Origin: Antedon mediterranea
Taxonomy: Eukaryota > Echinodermata > Crinoidea > Comatulida > Antedonidae
NCBI RefSeq assembly: GCF_964355755.1
Contig: NC_092671.1
Span: 19,184,001-19,248,000, forward strand
DNA: 64,000 nucleotides
Direction: 5' to 3'
Under the pieces are notes generated by a model that saw nothing but the letters and a program-made list of their open reading frames with translations, had not been told where the DNA came from and did no database searches. Shown one piece after another: positions 35,655 through 46,600 of the stretch. The translations under genes were made by a program, and so were the position numbers. Positions within the stretch are counted from its first letter, which is position 1. Each line of letters opens with the position of its first letter.

Positions 35655-35966
35655 TTGATGATATTTTAGACAAGAATGAAACAAACAATAGCACATCGGA
35701 TCGAGGAATTGACCTTACCAATGACCCCATTTTAGAAGATTCACCCAGCTCTCCAATGAGTCGATCCGATACCAACAGTACTGATGACTCTTTTGAACAT
35801 GGAAGTTCCGAGGAGGAAATAGATATAGATGAGAATCAAGATGGTGGCGGTTCCGGAGATAGTGGAGTAGATACAGGAATTCATCTGGAAGAGTACTTGA
35901 CTAGAAGTAACACTATGGTTATTTATCCTGAAGCTGTGGATGAGGAAAGACGTGGTGAATATAAAG
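35655..35966 (+). CDS. ZEB: ZEB coding exon 2 (acidic N-terminal region)
   Basis: The acceptor TTTAATTTGATTACAG precedes TTGATGATATT. The donor is AAAG followed by GTAATA at 35967. The exon is 312 bp, phase 1 at both ends, and codes residues 20-123 of the predicted protein. The peptide is acidic and serine-rich (DDILDKNETN, SSPSSPMSRSDTNSTDDS, EEEIDIDENQDGG) and ends with HLEEYLTRSNTMVIYPEA, which matches the conserved EEYLxRSDTAIIYPEA block preceding the first finger in vertebrate ZEB2. The apparent upstream Met at 35630 lies in the intron. In vertebrates this region is split over several exons; here it is one. Confidence 0.95.
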
Positions 35967-36793
35967 GTAATATATTTAAAGTATTTAGTTAATCATTGTG
36001 ACGCAATTAAACTACAGCATGATGTTATTCTATATACAAAAAAAGTGTTTATACTTATGGCAAATCAACCTTTATTAAAAATCTAGTGAAATTTAAACAA
36101 TAAGCAAACAATTTGTTTTCAGTTATTATGATGCCAACTTGTAAATTTTAATTTGCACTATTTTCATTTTATTGAGCACAACAAACATGTGACTTAATAA
36201 TGCATGCATACCCTGCCTTGAACACGTGAAGTCAATAACTTTTAACAGGATTAATCATAGCTTTACTTTTGTTTTACACTATAATGTAATACATAAATAC
36301 AATAATATTGTATTGTATAACAAACCAAATACCGTTTAATAAAGAACTAAAAAATGGTATTCGCTTCACCATTATGTTCCATGTGTTAAATGACAATCAA
36401 TTGCATTGGAAAATTAACCTTGGCCTGCAGATGTTAGGAAGATGGTCTAAATTTACACATTTAAAGGTTTAGAAAAATATTGGCAATTAAATGAGGATGT
36501 TGACACATGTTGACTGAATGTTTCCGAAACTGGTGTAAAAGTAGACTGTGTTCTTAAATGCAGCGATCATAATCATTATGCACACACATTTTAGGTCATT
36601 AAGTAGGTATGTGTTAAAACAAATGAGGTGTTACACACATGTTCAGGTTAAGATCAACTTCTTAATGTATCTTCATTAGCATACATTCATTGTTAAATGT
36701 GTCTACTGACTGCATATGTCAGATCAGAGAGTATTTTTTTTCTACTAAAACTATTTGGAACTTGACTTTATATTTTCTTTTTAATGTGTTTAG
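35967..36793 (+). other. ZEB intron 2
   Basis: An 827-bp AT-rich intron with GTAATA donor and TTTTCTTTTTAATGTGTTTAG acceptor sequence split across 36773-36793. Nothing else recognised. Confidence 0.85.
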
Positions 36794-39190
36794 GAGACGA
36801 AGACGAGAATGGTTTGGAGCCAGTGAACTGCCCATATTGTGATCGTACCTACAAAAGATTAACATCACTTAAAGAGCACATTAAGTACCGTCACGAGAAA
36901 GGGTCGAACAGTTTCTCTTGTCCAAAATGCAATTATTGTTTTGCGCACAAATCTCAATTGGAACGTCACATGGCAACGCACATGCCCGGTCGTAACCAAG
37001 TTTGCGAAATTTGCAACAAGGCTTTTGTGAACATTTACAGACTGCAACGACATATGTTGACACATACATCAGGAAATCGCAAATTTAAATGTGGCGAGTG
37101 CAGTAAAGCATTTAAGTATAAACATCACTTGAAGGAACACCTTAGAATTCACAGTGGAGAAAAGCCCTATGAATGCTCAATCTGCCGAAAGCGATTTTCT
37201 CACTCTGGTTCATACAGTTCACATATCAGCAGTAAAAAGTGCTCTCCAGTTCATTTACCGCCTATCATAAAGGATGCAATGGCGGCTCCTGTTAAAGTAG
37301 TTTCTGGAGATGTTTTACCAGATAGCAATGAAGGAAGTGGTAAAGAGAACAATGGACAGTCAATATCAAATAATATCTCATTCTTTTCTCCATTGCATGT
37401 TAAAATCCCTTCTCCAAATGGCCTAACACCGAATCAAAGCTTTGCTGATAAACAAAACCAACTTCATCTATCATCTCCGCCAAACGAAGCAGTAAAGAAA
37501 GTTTTAGAAATTGTTGGTGCCACTGTTACAAAGCAGCAACAGGAAGGGCAAAATACAGACATTTCCAAGATAAAAAAGACAGTAAACCCAACTCAAGAAC
37601 ATATTGAAATTATAAGTCCGAAAGTAAATACAACTGAAAAAGTTCAAGTTCCTGAAATAGTTAAAGATAAAGGCATAGTTTCTGCAAAGCTGGTAAAAAC
37701 ACCCAGTGCCCCTAATCCACCTCAAGATGACAATTACAGCATAGTTGATTACACTTTAAAGAAAGTTCACGAAGCCAAAGCTGTTGCCAGCTGCCTAGAA
37801 ACCCATCGCAAGAATAATACTGGTAGCTTGGAAAAGGTTTTTTGTAAATTTTGTGGCAAGTTCTTTGAGAACCCCATAGAGTTGCACCAACATGAAAGAT
37901 ACATTTGTACTAAGAACGAAGAAGTTCAAGAGGCTGTTAGCAGTGTGGACCAACCTCCTCCGCTTAAAAGCAATTGCAAAGAATTTTGTCGGTTATGTGG
38001 AGCATCATTTGACAGTCCGATTGAGAAACATCAGCATGAGCGGTACCTTTGTGATATGAACATAGACGTATGTAGACAAAAAATGCTTAATGATGTCCCT
38101 GCTTTAGTACCTGTTAACCACCACAATAGAAATGACAAGGAAGTAACTGAAAAAGAGATTGAAGAAGTGGAAGACGTTTCCATGATAAATGAAGAAAAGG
38201 CAGCTTTAAGCGATGATCAGACTATTGAAATGGAGAGTGATAAGGAAGAAAATAGTGAGAAAGAAGAGAATGAAGAATCAATGGAAGAAACTGAAGAGCC
38301 AAATGAAGTTCAGGTAATCTCAAGTGTTCAAGAGCAAGCATTAAGGGCATTCTATGCCTTGCAAGCCCAACCATCTGAAGATGGATTGAACAAGATCTCT
38401 CAGGCTTTAAACCTCAATGTAAAAATCATATCTAATTGGTTTGAGAAGTCTTGGCAACAGGAGAAAGATGGTACTGATCCATCACTAAAAGGACTTGAAT
38501 ATGCAGAAAAGGCTACCATCAATGAATCAGCTGATAGGTTTGAAAGCAGTTCATCTCCATCAGAACAAACTGAAGAACAAACAACTGGACAAGAAGTAGA
38601 TGAAAGTCGAGGTGTAGATCTTACCAGAGTTCGTCCAACACCGCTGACAATACAAACAACTTCACCGATTTCAAGTCCACAGACAAGTCCTTCAAGCTAC
38701 CATTCAAGACCGATAGTTACTTCATCACCATCAAATATATACAATGATGCTCCACTTGATCTAAGTGTACCTAAACGGTCTCCACCGCCTCCAGAATACC
38801 ATATGGACCGAAATAACCTAATGTTTCGTTACAAGTACCCATCCCTGTTTTCGCCAGCAATGGGAAGCATACTTTATTCAGGTCTACCTATGCGACCCCC
38901 TCTCCATCCACAAGCAAGTATGTATTTTGAGAACACTATTAAAGCACACAGTCCAGTACCACAAGTTAACAAACGAAGATACCCTGAATCACCATACATT
39001 GCCTATTTACCATTACCAAATGGGTATCAGTCTAAACGACCAAGGATCAGTGTTGCACCAATGGACTACCCACAGATTCCAGAGATCATGACATCTGAAC
39101 CGGTCCTAAGAAAACCTGGAACAATTGAACTGAGCCACTCGCCACCTTATCCTGTGCACTCACCAAAGAGTTACACAGAAGACAGTCACG
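36794..39190 (+). CDS. ZEB: ZEB coding exon 3 (N-terminal fingers, Smad-binding-like block, homeodomain, CtBP motif)
   Basis: A 2397-bp exon coding residues 124-922. C2H2 fingers are at about 136-157, 166-186, 194-214 and 223-243, with a CCHC finger at 251-272 ([16 protein letters not shown]). The block at about 353-385 ([20 protein letters not shown]) matches the Smad-binding segment of ZEB2. Two further CCHC fingers follow at 474-495 and 522-543, each with HQHERY. An acidic stretch lies at 575-630, and a homeodomain with the SNWFEKSWQ recognition helix at about 630-685. PLDLS at 777-781 is the CtBP co-repressor motif. The tail is proline-rich. The acceptor is GTTTAG, the donor CACG followed by GTAATT, phase 1 at both ends. 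Confidence 0.97.
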
Positions 39191-39645
39191 GTAATTATTA
39201 AATTTCTGGTTTTTATATTTTTGTATTTGAATTCAAATGGAAGCATTTTAAAGGGGCTTTTATAACAAGCATAACAAGCTACTGTACAAAAACATAATAA
39301 TAAAGTTCAAAGCTTTAATAGTGATTTTTACATATGCAAATGACTTGACTGTAATCTTTAATATCAATATATCCTACTATAATTACTTTCTGATGATGCT
39401 TCTTAATAGTGAAACAAAGGCTACTAACCGACTCCAGTAAGTCTGCCGATAGACCATCATAATCTCTACCTTACATCTATGTCGAATCTAATTAATGTAA
39501 ACTTAGTGGCATTTCCTTTTTCTAAAAAACAAACAGATGGAATGATTTAGTTAAATAAAGTGTATTCCTAATGCATTCAATCCAAATTACATGTTTAAAC
39601 TTTTTAATCAGTGATTAATTCATTAAATTTTAATATTTTTTATAG
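39191..39645 (+). other. ZEB intron 3
   Basis: A 455-bp AT-rich intron with GTAATT donor and TTTTTTATAG acceptor. Reading through the donor gives a stop within three codons (NY then TAA), so intron retention would truncate the protein before the C-terminal fingers. Confidence 0.85.
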
Positions 39646-39828
39646 ACATGAACTCATCAAGAATGGATAGCATGTATGATGATATTTACATTGATGATAC
39701 TCCTGGTAAGCAAAGGAGGCGAGATCGGGTTGTACGCAGCGTAATTGGAGGACTGTACGCATGCAGTCAATGTCCGAAGACATTTCAAAAGCATAGCTCT
39801 CTCTTGAGACACGTTTATGAACATTCAG
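39646..39828 (+). CDS. ZEB: ZEB coding exon 4 (first C-terminal finger)
   Basis: A 183-bp exon, phase 1 at both ends, coding residues 923-983. An acidic segment ([14 protein letters not shown]) and a basic stretch ([11 protein letters not shown], a plausible nuclear localisation signal) lead to [20 protein letters not shown], the start of a C2H2 finger at about 962-982. This corresponds to vertebrate ZEB GMYACDLCDKTFQKSSSLL. The exon stops in the HSG of the finger linker, before the GKRPH that opens exon 5. Donor is TCAG followed by GTATGA. Confidence 0.95.
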
Positions 39829-40947
39829 GTATGATAATTGCAAGTTTTCCTTTCAATATCACAAGTTATGTCAACCACTGACTTGTACATCACCACAATA
39901 TGTTTAATAATCGTCTATTCTTAAATTTGTCCATTGAAATGAAACCAGAAGTTGTCTTTTGAAATGTTATAAGGTTTAACTTAATTACATAAAATGTACA
40001 ATATATAGATATTCAATGTACTATATAATTTCTAAAAATATACTATTAGCAATATAGTAATAATTGTTTTACCATTATATGTTGGTCAGAGGTCACTATT
40101 AAGGGGTGATATAGAATACCTATTAGTATCGCATTTTAAGTCAACAATCGGGAATGTTGCATTGTTAACAGCAAATTCAGGAAATCCTCCTTAGACAATT
40201 TTAGTCTTAAAATTACCCAAATATCCTATCTGATTTAAAACCTTTTTATTCTCTTCACACTCGGATTCGGTAGATCAGAGCGATTAAACCCAATATATCC
40301 TAATATGGGATCATTCCATGTACACGAAACTTAAATCAATATAAAATATCCACAAATGCATTTATTAGTACTGTAGTAGTAAAGGGTGAGTAAATTACCC
40401 TTTTGTTTAGCAGACCGTTGCTCACCTTCAATGACATTCAGTTAATGACAATAATGACATTTCAATAGCCTGGCAATAATGACATTGCAATGGCGTGGGA
40501 CCTTTGCCGAAGAACCACAAAACAGCTGGACCACAGGAAACAGGTGGTCTTCTGGGCTCTTCCCTCGAGATCCAGTTTGTGATGAAAGGAAACTCGTAAG
40601 TGTTTAGGCACATGTTCACAGCAAGACAAACTGGAGAGGGAGCTCACGGTAACCAACAGGTGGCTTTCCCGCGTAGGTATTCTGACTCCTCACGTTAACA
40701 GTGTTGTAAAAGGTTTGCCACGGATAAAATTTACAGAGATACACAGCAGGACCAAGACCGCTTGTCGTCAACAGTTGTTTTTTAATCTTTCTTATCGCTG
40801 TTACTTAAACATAAACGACTAGGGGAATTAAGAGTTAATAAACAGATTGAAAAATTCTGATAATAACAGATGTTGATTTATAAATGTAATAATCAATGCC
40901 TGAAGTTCAATTCATACTTAAATAATGATATATTTTTTATTTTGTAG
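39829..40947 (+). other. ZEB intron 4
   Basis: A 1119-bp intron between the two C-terminal finger exons, donor GTATGA, acceptor TTTTATTTTGTAG. Most is AT-rich, but 40430-40780 is a distinct complex island listed separately. Confidence 0.85.
40430..40780. promoter_or_regulatory. candidate E-box-containing element in ZEB intron 4
   Basis: CAGGTG occurs at 40541-40546 (context AACAGGTGG after one change) and 40657-40662 (ACAGGTGGC), with CAGCTG at about 40523. The island has higher GC than the rest of the intron and no splice-bounded frame. Its sites fit ZEB or Snail binding, so it might be a feedback element. This rests on motif content only. Confidence 0.35.
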
Positions 40948-41261
40948 GAAAACGTCCTCACATGTGCAAAGAATGTGGAAAAGCGTTTAAACACAAACAC
41001 CATTTAATGGAACACTCTCGTCTGCATAGTGGTGAGAAACCTTACCAGTGCAATAAATGTTTAAAGAAGTTCTCACATTCAGGATCTTACAGTCAGCACA
41101 TGAACCACCGTTACAGCTACTGTAAAAGAGAGGATAACTTAGGAGCTGGTTTTGGTCGCAAAAAAGGTGCTACAATTAAACAAATCATGTCAAAAGAGGA
41201 CTATGTACAAGGCCTGACAGCTGATGTTAAAAGTACAAATACGAATGAAATTGAAGTATAA
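40948..41261 (+). CDS. ZEB: ZEB coding exon 5 (last two C-terminal fingers and short tail)
   Basis: The final coding exon, residues 984-1087 and a TAA stop. It carries a C2H2 finger at 990-1010 ([17 protein letters not shown]) and a finger at 1018-1042 ([20 protein letters not shown] ending in RYSYC). The [16 protein letters not shown] run is a family signature. The tail continues only 45 residues (contains EDYVQGLTA, alignable with the vertebrate AYLQSITPQ segment) and lacks the long glutamate-rich tail of ZEB1/ZEB2. The acceptor is TTTTGTAG, joined in phase 1 to give Gly of the GKRPH linker. Confidence 0.97.
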
Positions 41262-42209
41262 AATATAAAAACGAGCACACCTATCCTAATTAGGCAATTA
41301 TCAAAATAAAATTATCAAAAATAGGTGTCAGAAGTTGTGTGTGGCTTTTGAGAATATAGAAACATCTTGTTTTTCTGTTATACTTTGCCCGAAATAGCTA
41401 TATTTTGGTTAACAGTAATTAAATATGTAATTGTATTATAGTATCATAATTACAAAGTATTAGTAAAATTTTGAACAAACTATATGCAGTAACTAGTCTT
41501 CCTGATGTATACAACTGAAAATACATTTTGTAAAAAATCAAAATGATATTCTGATTAAGTGTAAAAATCATAATAATAATAATATTAATAATCTCAAATA
41601 TAATGTTGAGTTAAAGTAGAATGTAAATATTGTTTTTCCAAGGTAGCTAAATCCATCTGAACATATTGGTGTGCTTTCTATAAATTATGAACAAATATTT
41701 ATTTTAATTTATCATTTTAAGTTATGTTATTCACAATGTTCTTTCACTTCATTAGTAACTAAAAGTGCTGAAATTGTTATGTTATTTACTGTAGTTAAAT
41801 ATGTCCTTTCATTGTACATAGTAATTTTAAATGTTTAAATGCAATGCATTTTGTTTATATTAATTTGTTTTAAAGTTGAACAAAAACCTGTAAATATTTG
41901 AGTTTCAAAGGATAAATATTCCATGTAATAATATTGCTAATTTTATTAACTTAAAAAGGATAAAGCATGCTAAAGTTGAATACCATGTTTTTTAAAAATC
42001 TTTTTATATTATTGTAAATATAGTTGCAATTTTTGCCATCTTGCGAGATCATTATATTAATCGCAGGAGACACCTACTGTGGCCGAGATATCAGATCAAT
42101 TTTATTTACCTTATACCCGGTGAAACATGTTTAAAAGCCATAACATACTCAGACGCTAATGTATTTTTAAACCACTGGTGAATATATTTCACATTCATTG
42201 TTATTACTT

Positions 42210-42280
42210 TAGCTTAGTTGGTCTTGTTATATTCTACAGGTCTTTGGTAGGTTATCCCAAGGCCTGGGCTCAAATCCTGT
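42210..42280 (+). pseudogene. tRNA-like sequence or tRNA-derived SINE relic
   Basis: TAGCTTAGTTGG at 42210-42221 fits the Pol III A box (TRGCNNAGYNGG) at every position. GGCTCAAATCC at 42267-42277 fits the B box (GGTTCGANTCC) at 9 of 11 positions. The 57-bp spacing is within the range for Pol III genes, but I see no acceptor-stem pairing, so this is a relic rather than a tRNA gene. Confidence 0.35.
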
Positions 42281-43280
42281 CTCTATACCAAAACAGCTCC
42301 ATTGTAATTGGCAATTTATCTTGTTTAATAAACTATTACACATTCACATATAAAGCAATATATATATTGCATTTTGTTAGTAATAAGAGGTCTATTCCTT
42401 TATACGAACGTGACCTTTTCAGAGTTAAACATTCATTTCCTGTGATCTCCGAATGGTCTTTACTTGGTGCCATTCTGTCTCTACGAGTTTCCAAATTCTG
42501 GCGGGCATTTATGAGTGCAATTTTTACCTGACTTGTACACAAACAAAGCTAAAAAACTAATGTTATGACCTTATGGAACACTAGTAATTAGTGACTTTAA
42601 TTTTGTTTACTGGGTCATAAAACATGACCTTTTTGGTTGAAGGAGTTTTGGCTTGTTTTTCTATATCTAAAATTTGTTTTTCTGACTGGGTGTTTATACC
42701 TACACTTGCTGTAGAGTATTGAAAGCAAAGTAAAGGTTGTGAGATAAGATCAATTTTATAATATGAAATAGTCACTAATTTCAAAGATGATTTAAGTGTT
42801 GAGTATTTGTAAAATTGACACTCACAAACCAAAGTGTTGTTAAGTAAAAGAATATGAAATTAATTTTGAGAATACAATATTTTAATTAGTATTATTATAC
42901 TATGTGCTTTTTGCAATGAAAGAGCAACAGACAATTGGCTATTTATGAGTTGAATTTTAAATACATTTCCAATTTATATATCATTTATTTACTCATTATG
43001 TATAACTAAATTAATAATCATAATTTTGTGCAAATATTATTAATTATGTTGGTTCAATTTTACTTTTAATTAAATTTAAATCAACAAGCAACTTATCAAA
43101 TGTCTTCCACATAGATCAACTATGCATTACTGTAGCTATCAAATACTACACAATTTACTGATTCATTCATTATGTTTTTGTGAGTTAATTACTAACGTGG
43201 AGTTAAAAGTATTTGATCAATTGTTTATATTACAGCTCCATTAAATTACATACTTATCGATTATACAGTTATTTTAAATT

Positions 43281-43352
43281 AATAACATTTGTTTATATTG
43301 TATTAATAACATTTGTTTATATTGTATTAACAACATTTGGTTAAATTGTTTT
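43281..43352. repeat. 24-bp tandem repeat, three units
   Basis: AATAACATTTGTTTATATTG recurs at 43281 and 43305, with a third, altered unit (AACAACATTTGGTTAAATTG) at 43329. Short local duplication with no other significance seen. Confidence 0.8.
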
Positions 43353-43680
43353 GTCAATATTACATACAACTCTTAGTTTTACTTTAATAATTGGTATACT
43401 AATGCCATATAATAACAAACATAATGCGAATATTAATGTATTAATCTCTGATTGAAAGTTGTGTGCTACATTGGACTCGATATCAGCGAGCTCAAAACTT
43501 TCTTTACGTTTTGTGTGCTATATAAATTCGTCCGAAAGATTTGAGAAGCCTACTTGTATATTTTGTTGGACAAAGTAACACAAATTATTAATATAATTAA
43601 TTATTGGTGTAATGTATGTTTTTAATTTGTTTTGTATTGATGTTAACTGTCTTTAATGACTCAATAAACTTGAAAAGAAA

Positions 43681-46600
43681 CTTATCTGTTTTCAATTTTG
43701 CTTATTTTTGGAGTCATTTTTCAATTTTGACATTATGTTTAAGATTAGGACTGTGGATGCTGAGAGACACTTCTAAATAGCGCGCTTTTGTTTCAGGACG
43801 GGGAAGGAGAACATTTCCACTATTTTCAATTTTAGAAGCACATTTCTGAAACAATGCTGATATAATAACAAATGATAACTTTTTACTAGTTGAAGGGACA
43901 GAATATGTTCATGAGTTAATGCAAAATTAACCAATGAAATGACAAGGATACACTTAGGTGTGTTTAATTAGTTCTATTATGAACTATTGAATGGTAAAAG
44001 TTACGTTCAATAATTCTATTACACATCAGCTTTGTAAAAATGTTCAGAATTGTGTGCAATGGAAGGATAGTTACCATTCAACTCATAAATATTTACTATT
44101 TCTATAATTGTGCATTCGAATTTCTACTAAATCCTATTCAGTTATTTATTTATTTCTGCACTTTTAAAACAACTGTAACGCTGCTGCTGAGTAAAGATCA
44201 CAAGCAAACATTTAGTTTCATCATCATGAAGAACTTATTAGGCAAACGCTTTAAAAAATTTAATTTTCCATTTCACTTTGTTAATATGCACAGTCAACAT
44301 ATTTTTATCATGTCAGAAGAATCAGTGTATTCAGAAAAAAAAAGTTAGCAGTTATTGGTTACTAAATTTAGCTTGGTAGACAGGTTGGGGCCTGATGTCA
44401 GTACTAAGCATATGGCTGTCATTACTAACTGTTTTAGTAGGTAGACAATAATATGCCTAGTGTGTTTAGACAGGTTTTTAAAAAACTAGAACGCTTTCCA
44501 CACACTTCCTGATCGTTTTTGACCGATATTTTTTGTCATTTATCTAATTTGTATGCTTGTAGTGTTTTTTCCTTTATTTCTTACACTAAAAATGGTTTTC
44601 TTGTTTTTTTTTTGTTGACAATCTAATCTGAATGTGTTCTTTTAGTGACCACGACATGTTTGCACACTAATGTATAAAACAAAAGGCAAGAGTGTTTGTG
44701 TGTGTATTATTTTGGACAAACATAACATAATAGAAAATAAAACAAATTGAAAATAACATGTGAATAAGTGGCAAAAACCAATCACATGCATGAAAAAGAA
44801 ATAAAACAGAAAATATAAATAAATATTAAAATTTGATTATTTTCTGGTATTTTCTGCATTATTAAGTATTAAATATGTTATAAAAAAATTATATCAAAGT
44901 CACTTAATTAGATGCTAAATTATTCAAATAATCTTCCACTTGTATTTTGATTAGATGCTAAATTATTCAATTTTAGATTCATATTAAACTAGTTCTGTAC
45001 TTTACAATGTTTTAAAATAAATTTCAATTTATATTGTCCCCTGATAAAAATAATTGGAAACAAATGTTGTTGTTGAATAGGCCATCCTAGTACTAGAATT
45101 GTAGTTGAACTGGACTGTTCACAAAAATCCTATTTTTATATTGACAATAAAGATTTGGCAATAACGTTTTGAGAAATCTGGTACTAAACAGAAAACAAGC
45201 AAACTGATGAAATTGTCAATAACAATCGATGACATCCAGTGCTTTCTTTAATTTATTTTAATATTTTGTAAAACAAATTTGTATATTATTATTAGACCTT
45301 GTTTATAAATGTTTTGTCATTTTGCTAATATTTACTGCATTGTTTTCAACACGTCTCTTTCTTTCACCACTGTGTCTGTTCTTTTGACATAAATGTTTAC
45401 AAAAATCAATCTAATATTCAAGAATTTAATTGAAATTCGTACAATTTAATAAATATTAATGAATGTTCGTCTCATTTGTTTGCCTCGCGCCCCCCTGGAC
45501 GGTCTGTCTTTGAAATGTTGATGCTATTATATAATCTTAATAATTAATTTTTAATTTGTTGTCATCACAGGTTTGCAACCAAGATTTGTTGCAGGGAGGA
45601 GGTGTGTATTTTGACAAATTTGAACCATTTCTTTATAACAGTAGTAAAGGAATAGATGGGACTAGGTTGAGCAAAAGAATTATGCCTACCAGCTCTGAGC
45701 CCAGGTCTATACAATAACCAATCTGACAAAGTGACATTATTTATGTTATAAACTTACCTGTGCGTTAAGCGTTTAATTGGAACGACTAGAGCAAACGATG
45801 TGTTACCAATGAACCTATTCTTTGGTGTTACAACTACCACCGTGAAATGACCACGCCCACATGAAACCCTTAAGAACACTTGTAGAACCAACAGAATAGG
45901 GGATGATATAGGCCCACCAATAATTTCCCCTAGTCGCGGTTGGGGAATTTGTACTCAAAATCAGATCGATTCCCACGACACATTGTTATAATAAATAGCT
46001 CCTCCACAGACAGCTCAGGAACCTTAGATATTTTATATGTTCTTTGCCAGTAATAACTAGCAACCACATGACCAGACTTTTGTGAATATCAATAATATGT
46101 CTGAACATTCTAATGTTCATAACATTGCACTTGCATATAGGTACAATATTTCACAGCATTTATACTTCACTAAACCACTAATATTATGTAGAGAAGACAT
46201 ATTTACTTTTCTAAGTTGACTATGTTAATAATTATTATATTAAGCAACATACGTCATGAGAGCACGTATTTGTGTTAGTAGCATCCTGGTGTCATTCACA
46301 CATTTTTTTTCCAAATCTAATACATGTTTTCATTATTCATTTGCTTTTTGAAATTAATTTTAAAATTAAAATTTCCTATTAATGATGCTGACAGAAATTG
46401 ACCGCAAGATCGCACATGACTTGACGGTGGATAGGTCTTGTGAGAAGATTAATTCATTCGTTAATATTTCATAAGCAACAATACAAAATCTCACCACCTT
46501 GGAAAGGAACACCAGCAAACACATCTTGTGATTGTTTTATTCGAGGAGTTTGTGAACAAAGGCTGACATAACTGTGGTAATTCGATGAAGAAAACAGAAT

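Larger units (their letters stand above)
18675..41261 (+). other. ZEB: gene span: ZEB / zfh-1 family zinc-finger homeodomain transcription factor
   Basis: Five coding exons at 18675-18732, 35655-35966, 36794-39190, 39646-39828 and 40948-41261 join in one frame to 1087 codons plus a stop, close to the size of fly zfh-1 and vertebrate ZEB1. Every junction has GT/AG ends and is phase 1. Domain order is N-terminal NuRD-type peptide, conserved EEYLxRS-IYPEA block, five-finger N-terminal cluster, Smad-binding-like block, two CCHC fingers, acidic stretch, homeodomain, PLDLS motif, three-finger C-terminal cluster. ZEB factors bind paired CACCT(G) sites through the two clusters and repress transcription, for example of adhesion genes during epithelial-mesenchymal change. 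Additional untranslated or alternative exons in the 16.9-kb first intron are possible. Confidence 0.93.
41262..43680 (+). other. ZEB 3' untranslated region (extent uncertain)
   Basis: AT-rich sequence after the stop. AATAAA signals occur at about 41306, 42327 and 43663. The last, in ACTCAATAAACTTG with GT-rich sequence not far downstream, would give a 2.4-kb UTR like those of other ZEB genes. I looked for CAGTATT, the miR-8/200 seed match famous in ZEB transcripts, and did not see it. Confidence 0.4.

Noticed and set aside
36865-37069. Minus-strand frames inside ZEB exon 3
   Set aside because: Antisense shadows of the zinc-finger cluster.
41262-43680. miR-8/miR-200 target sites in the ZEB 3' UTR
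   Set aside because: I looked for CAGTATT seed matches by eye and found none, so the well-known ZEB/miR-200 loop is not supported here.
44040-44348. 102-codon open frame downstream of ZEB
   Set aside because: AT-rich, no splice sites, no recognisable domain; likely chance.
45755-45790. AACTTACCTG resembling the 5' end of U1 snRNA
   Set aside because: Only the first ten bases fit. The rest has no U1 stems or Sm site in the right place.
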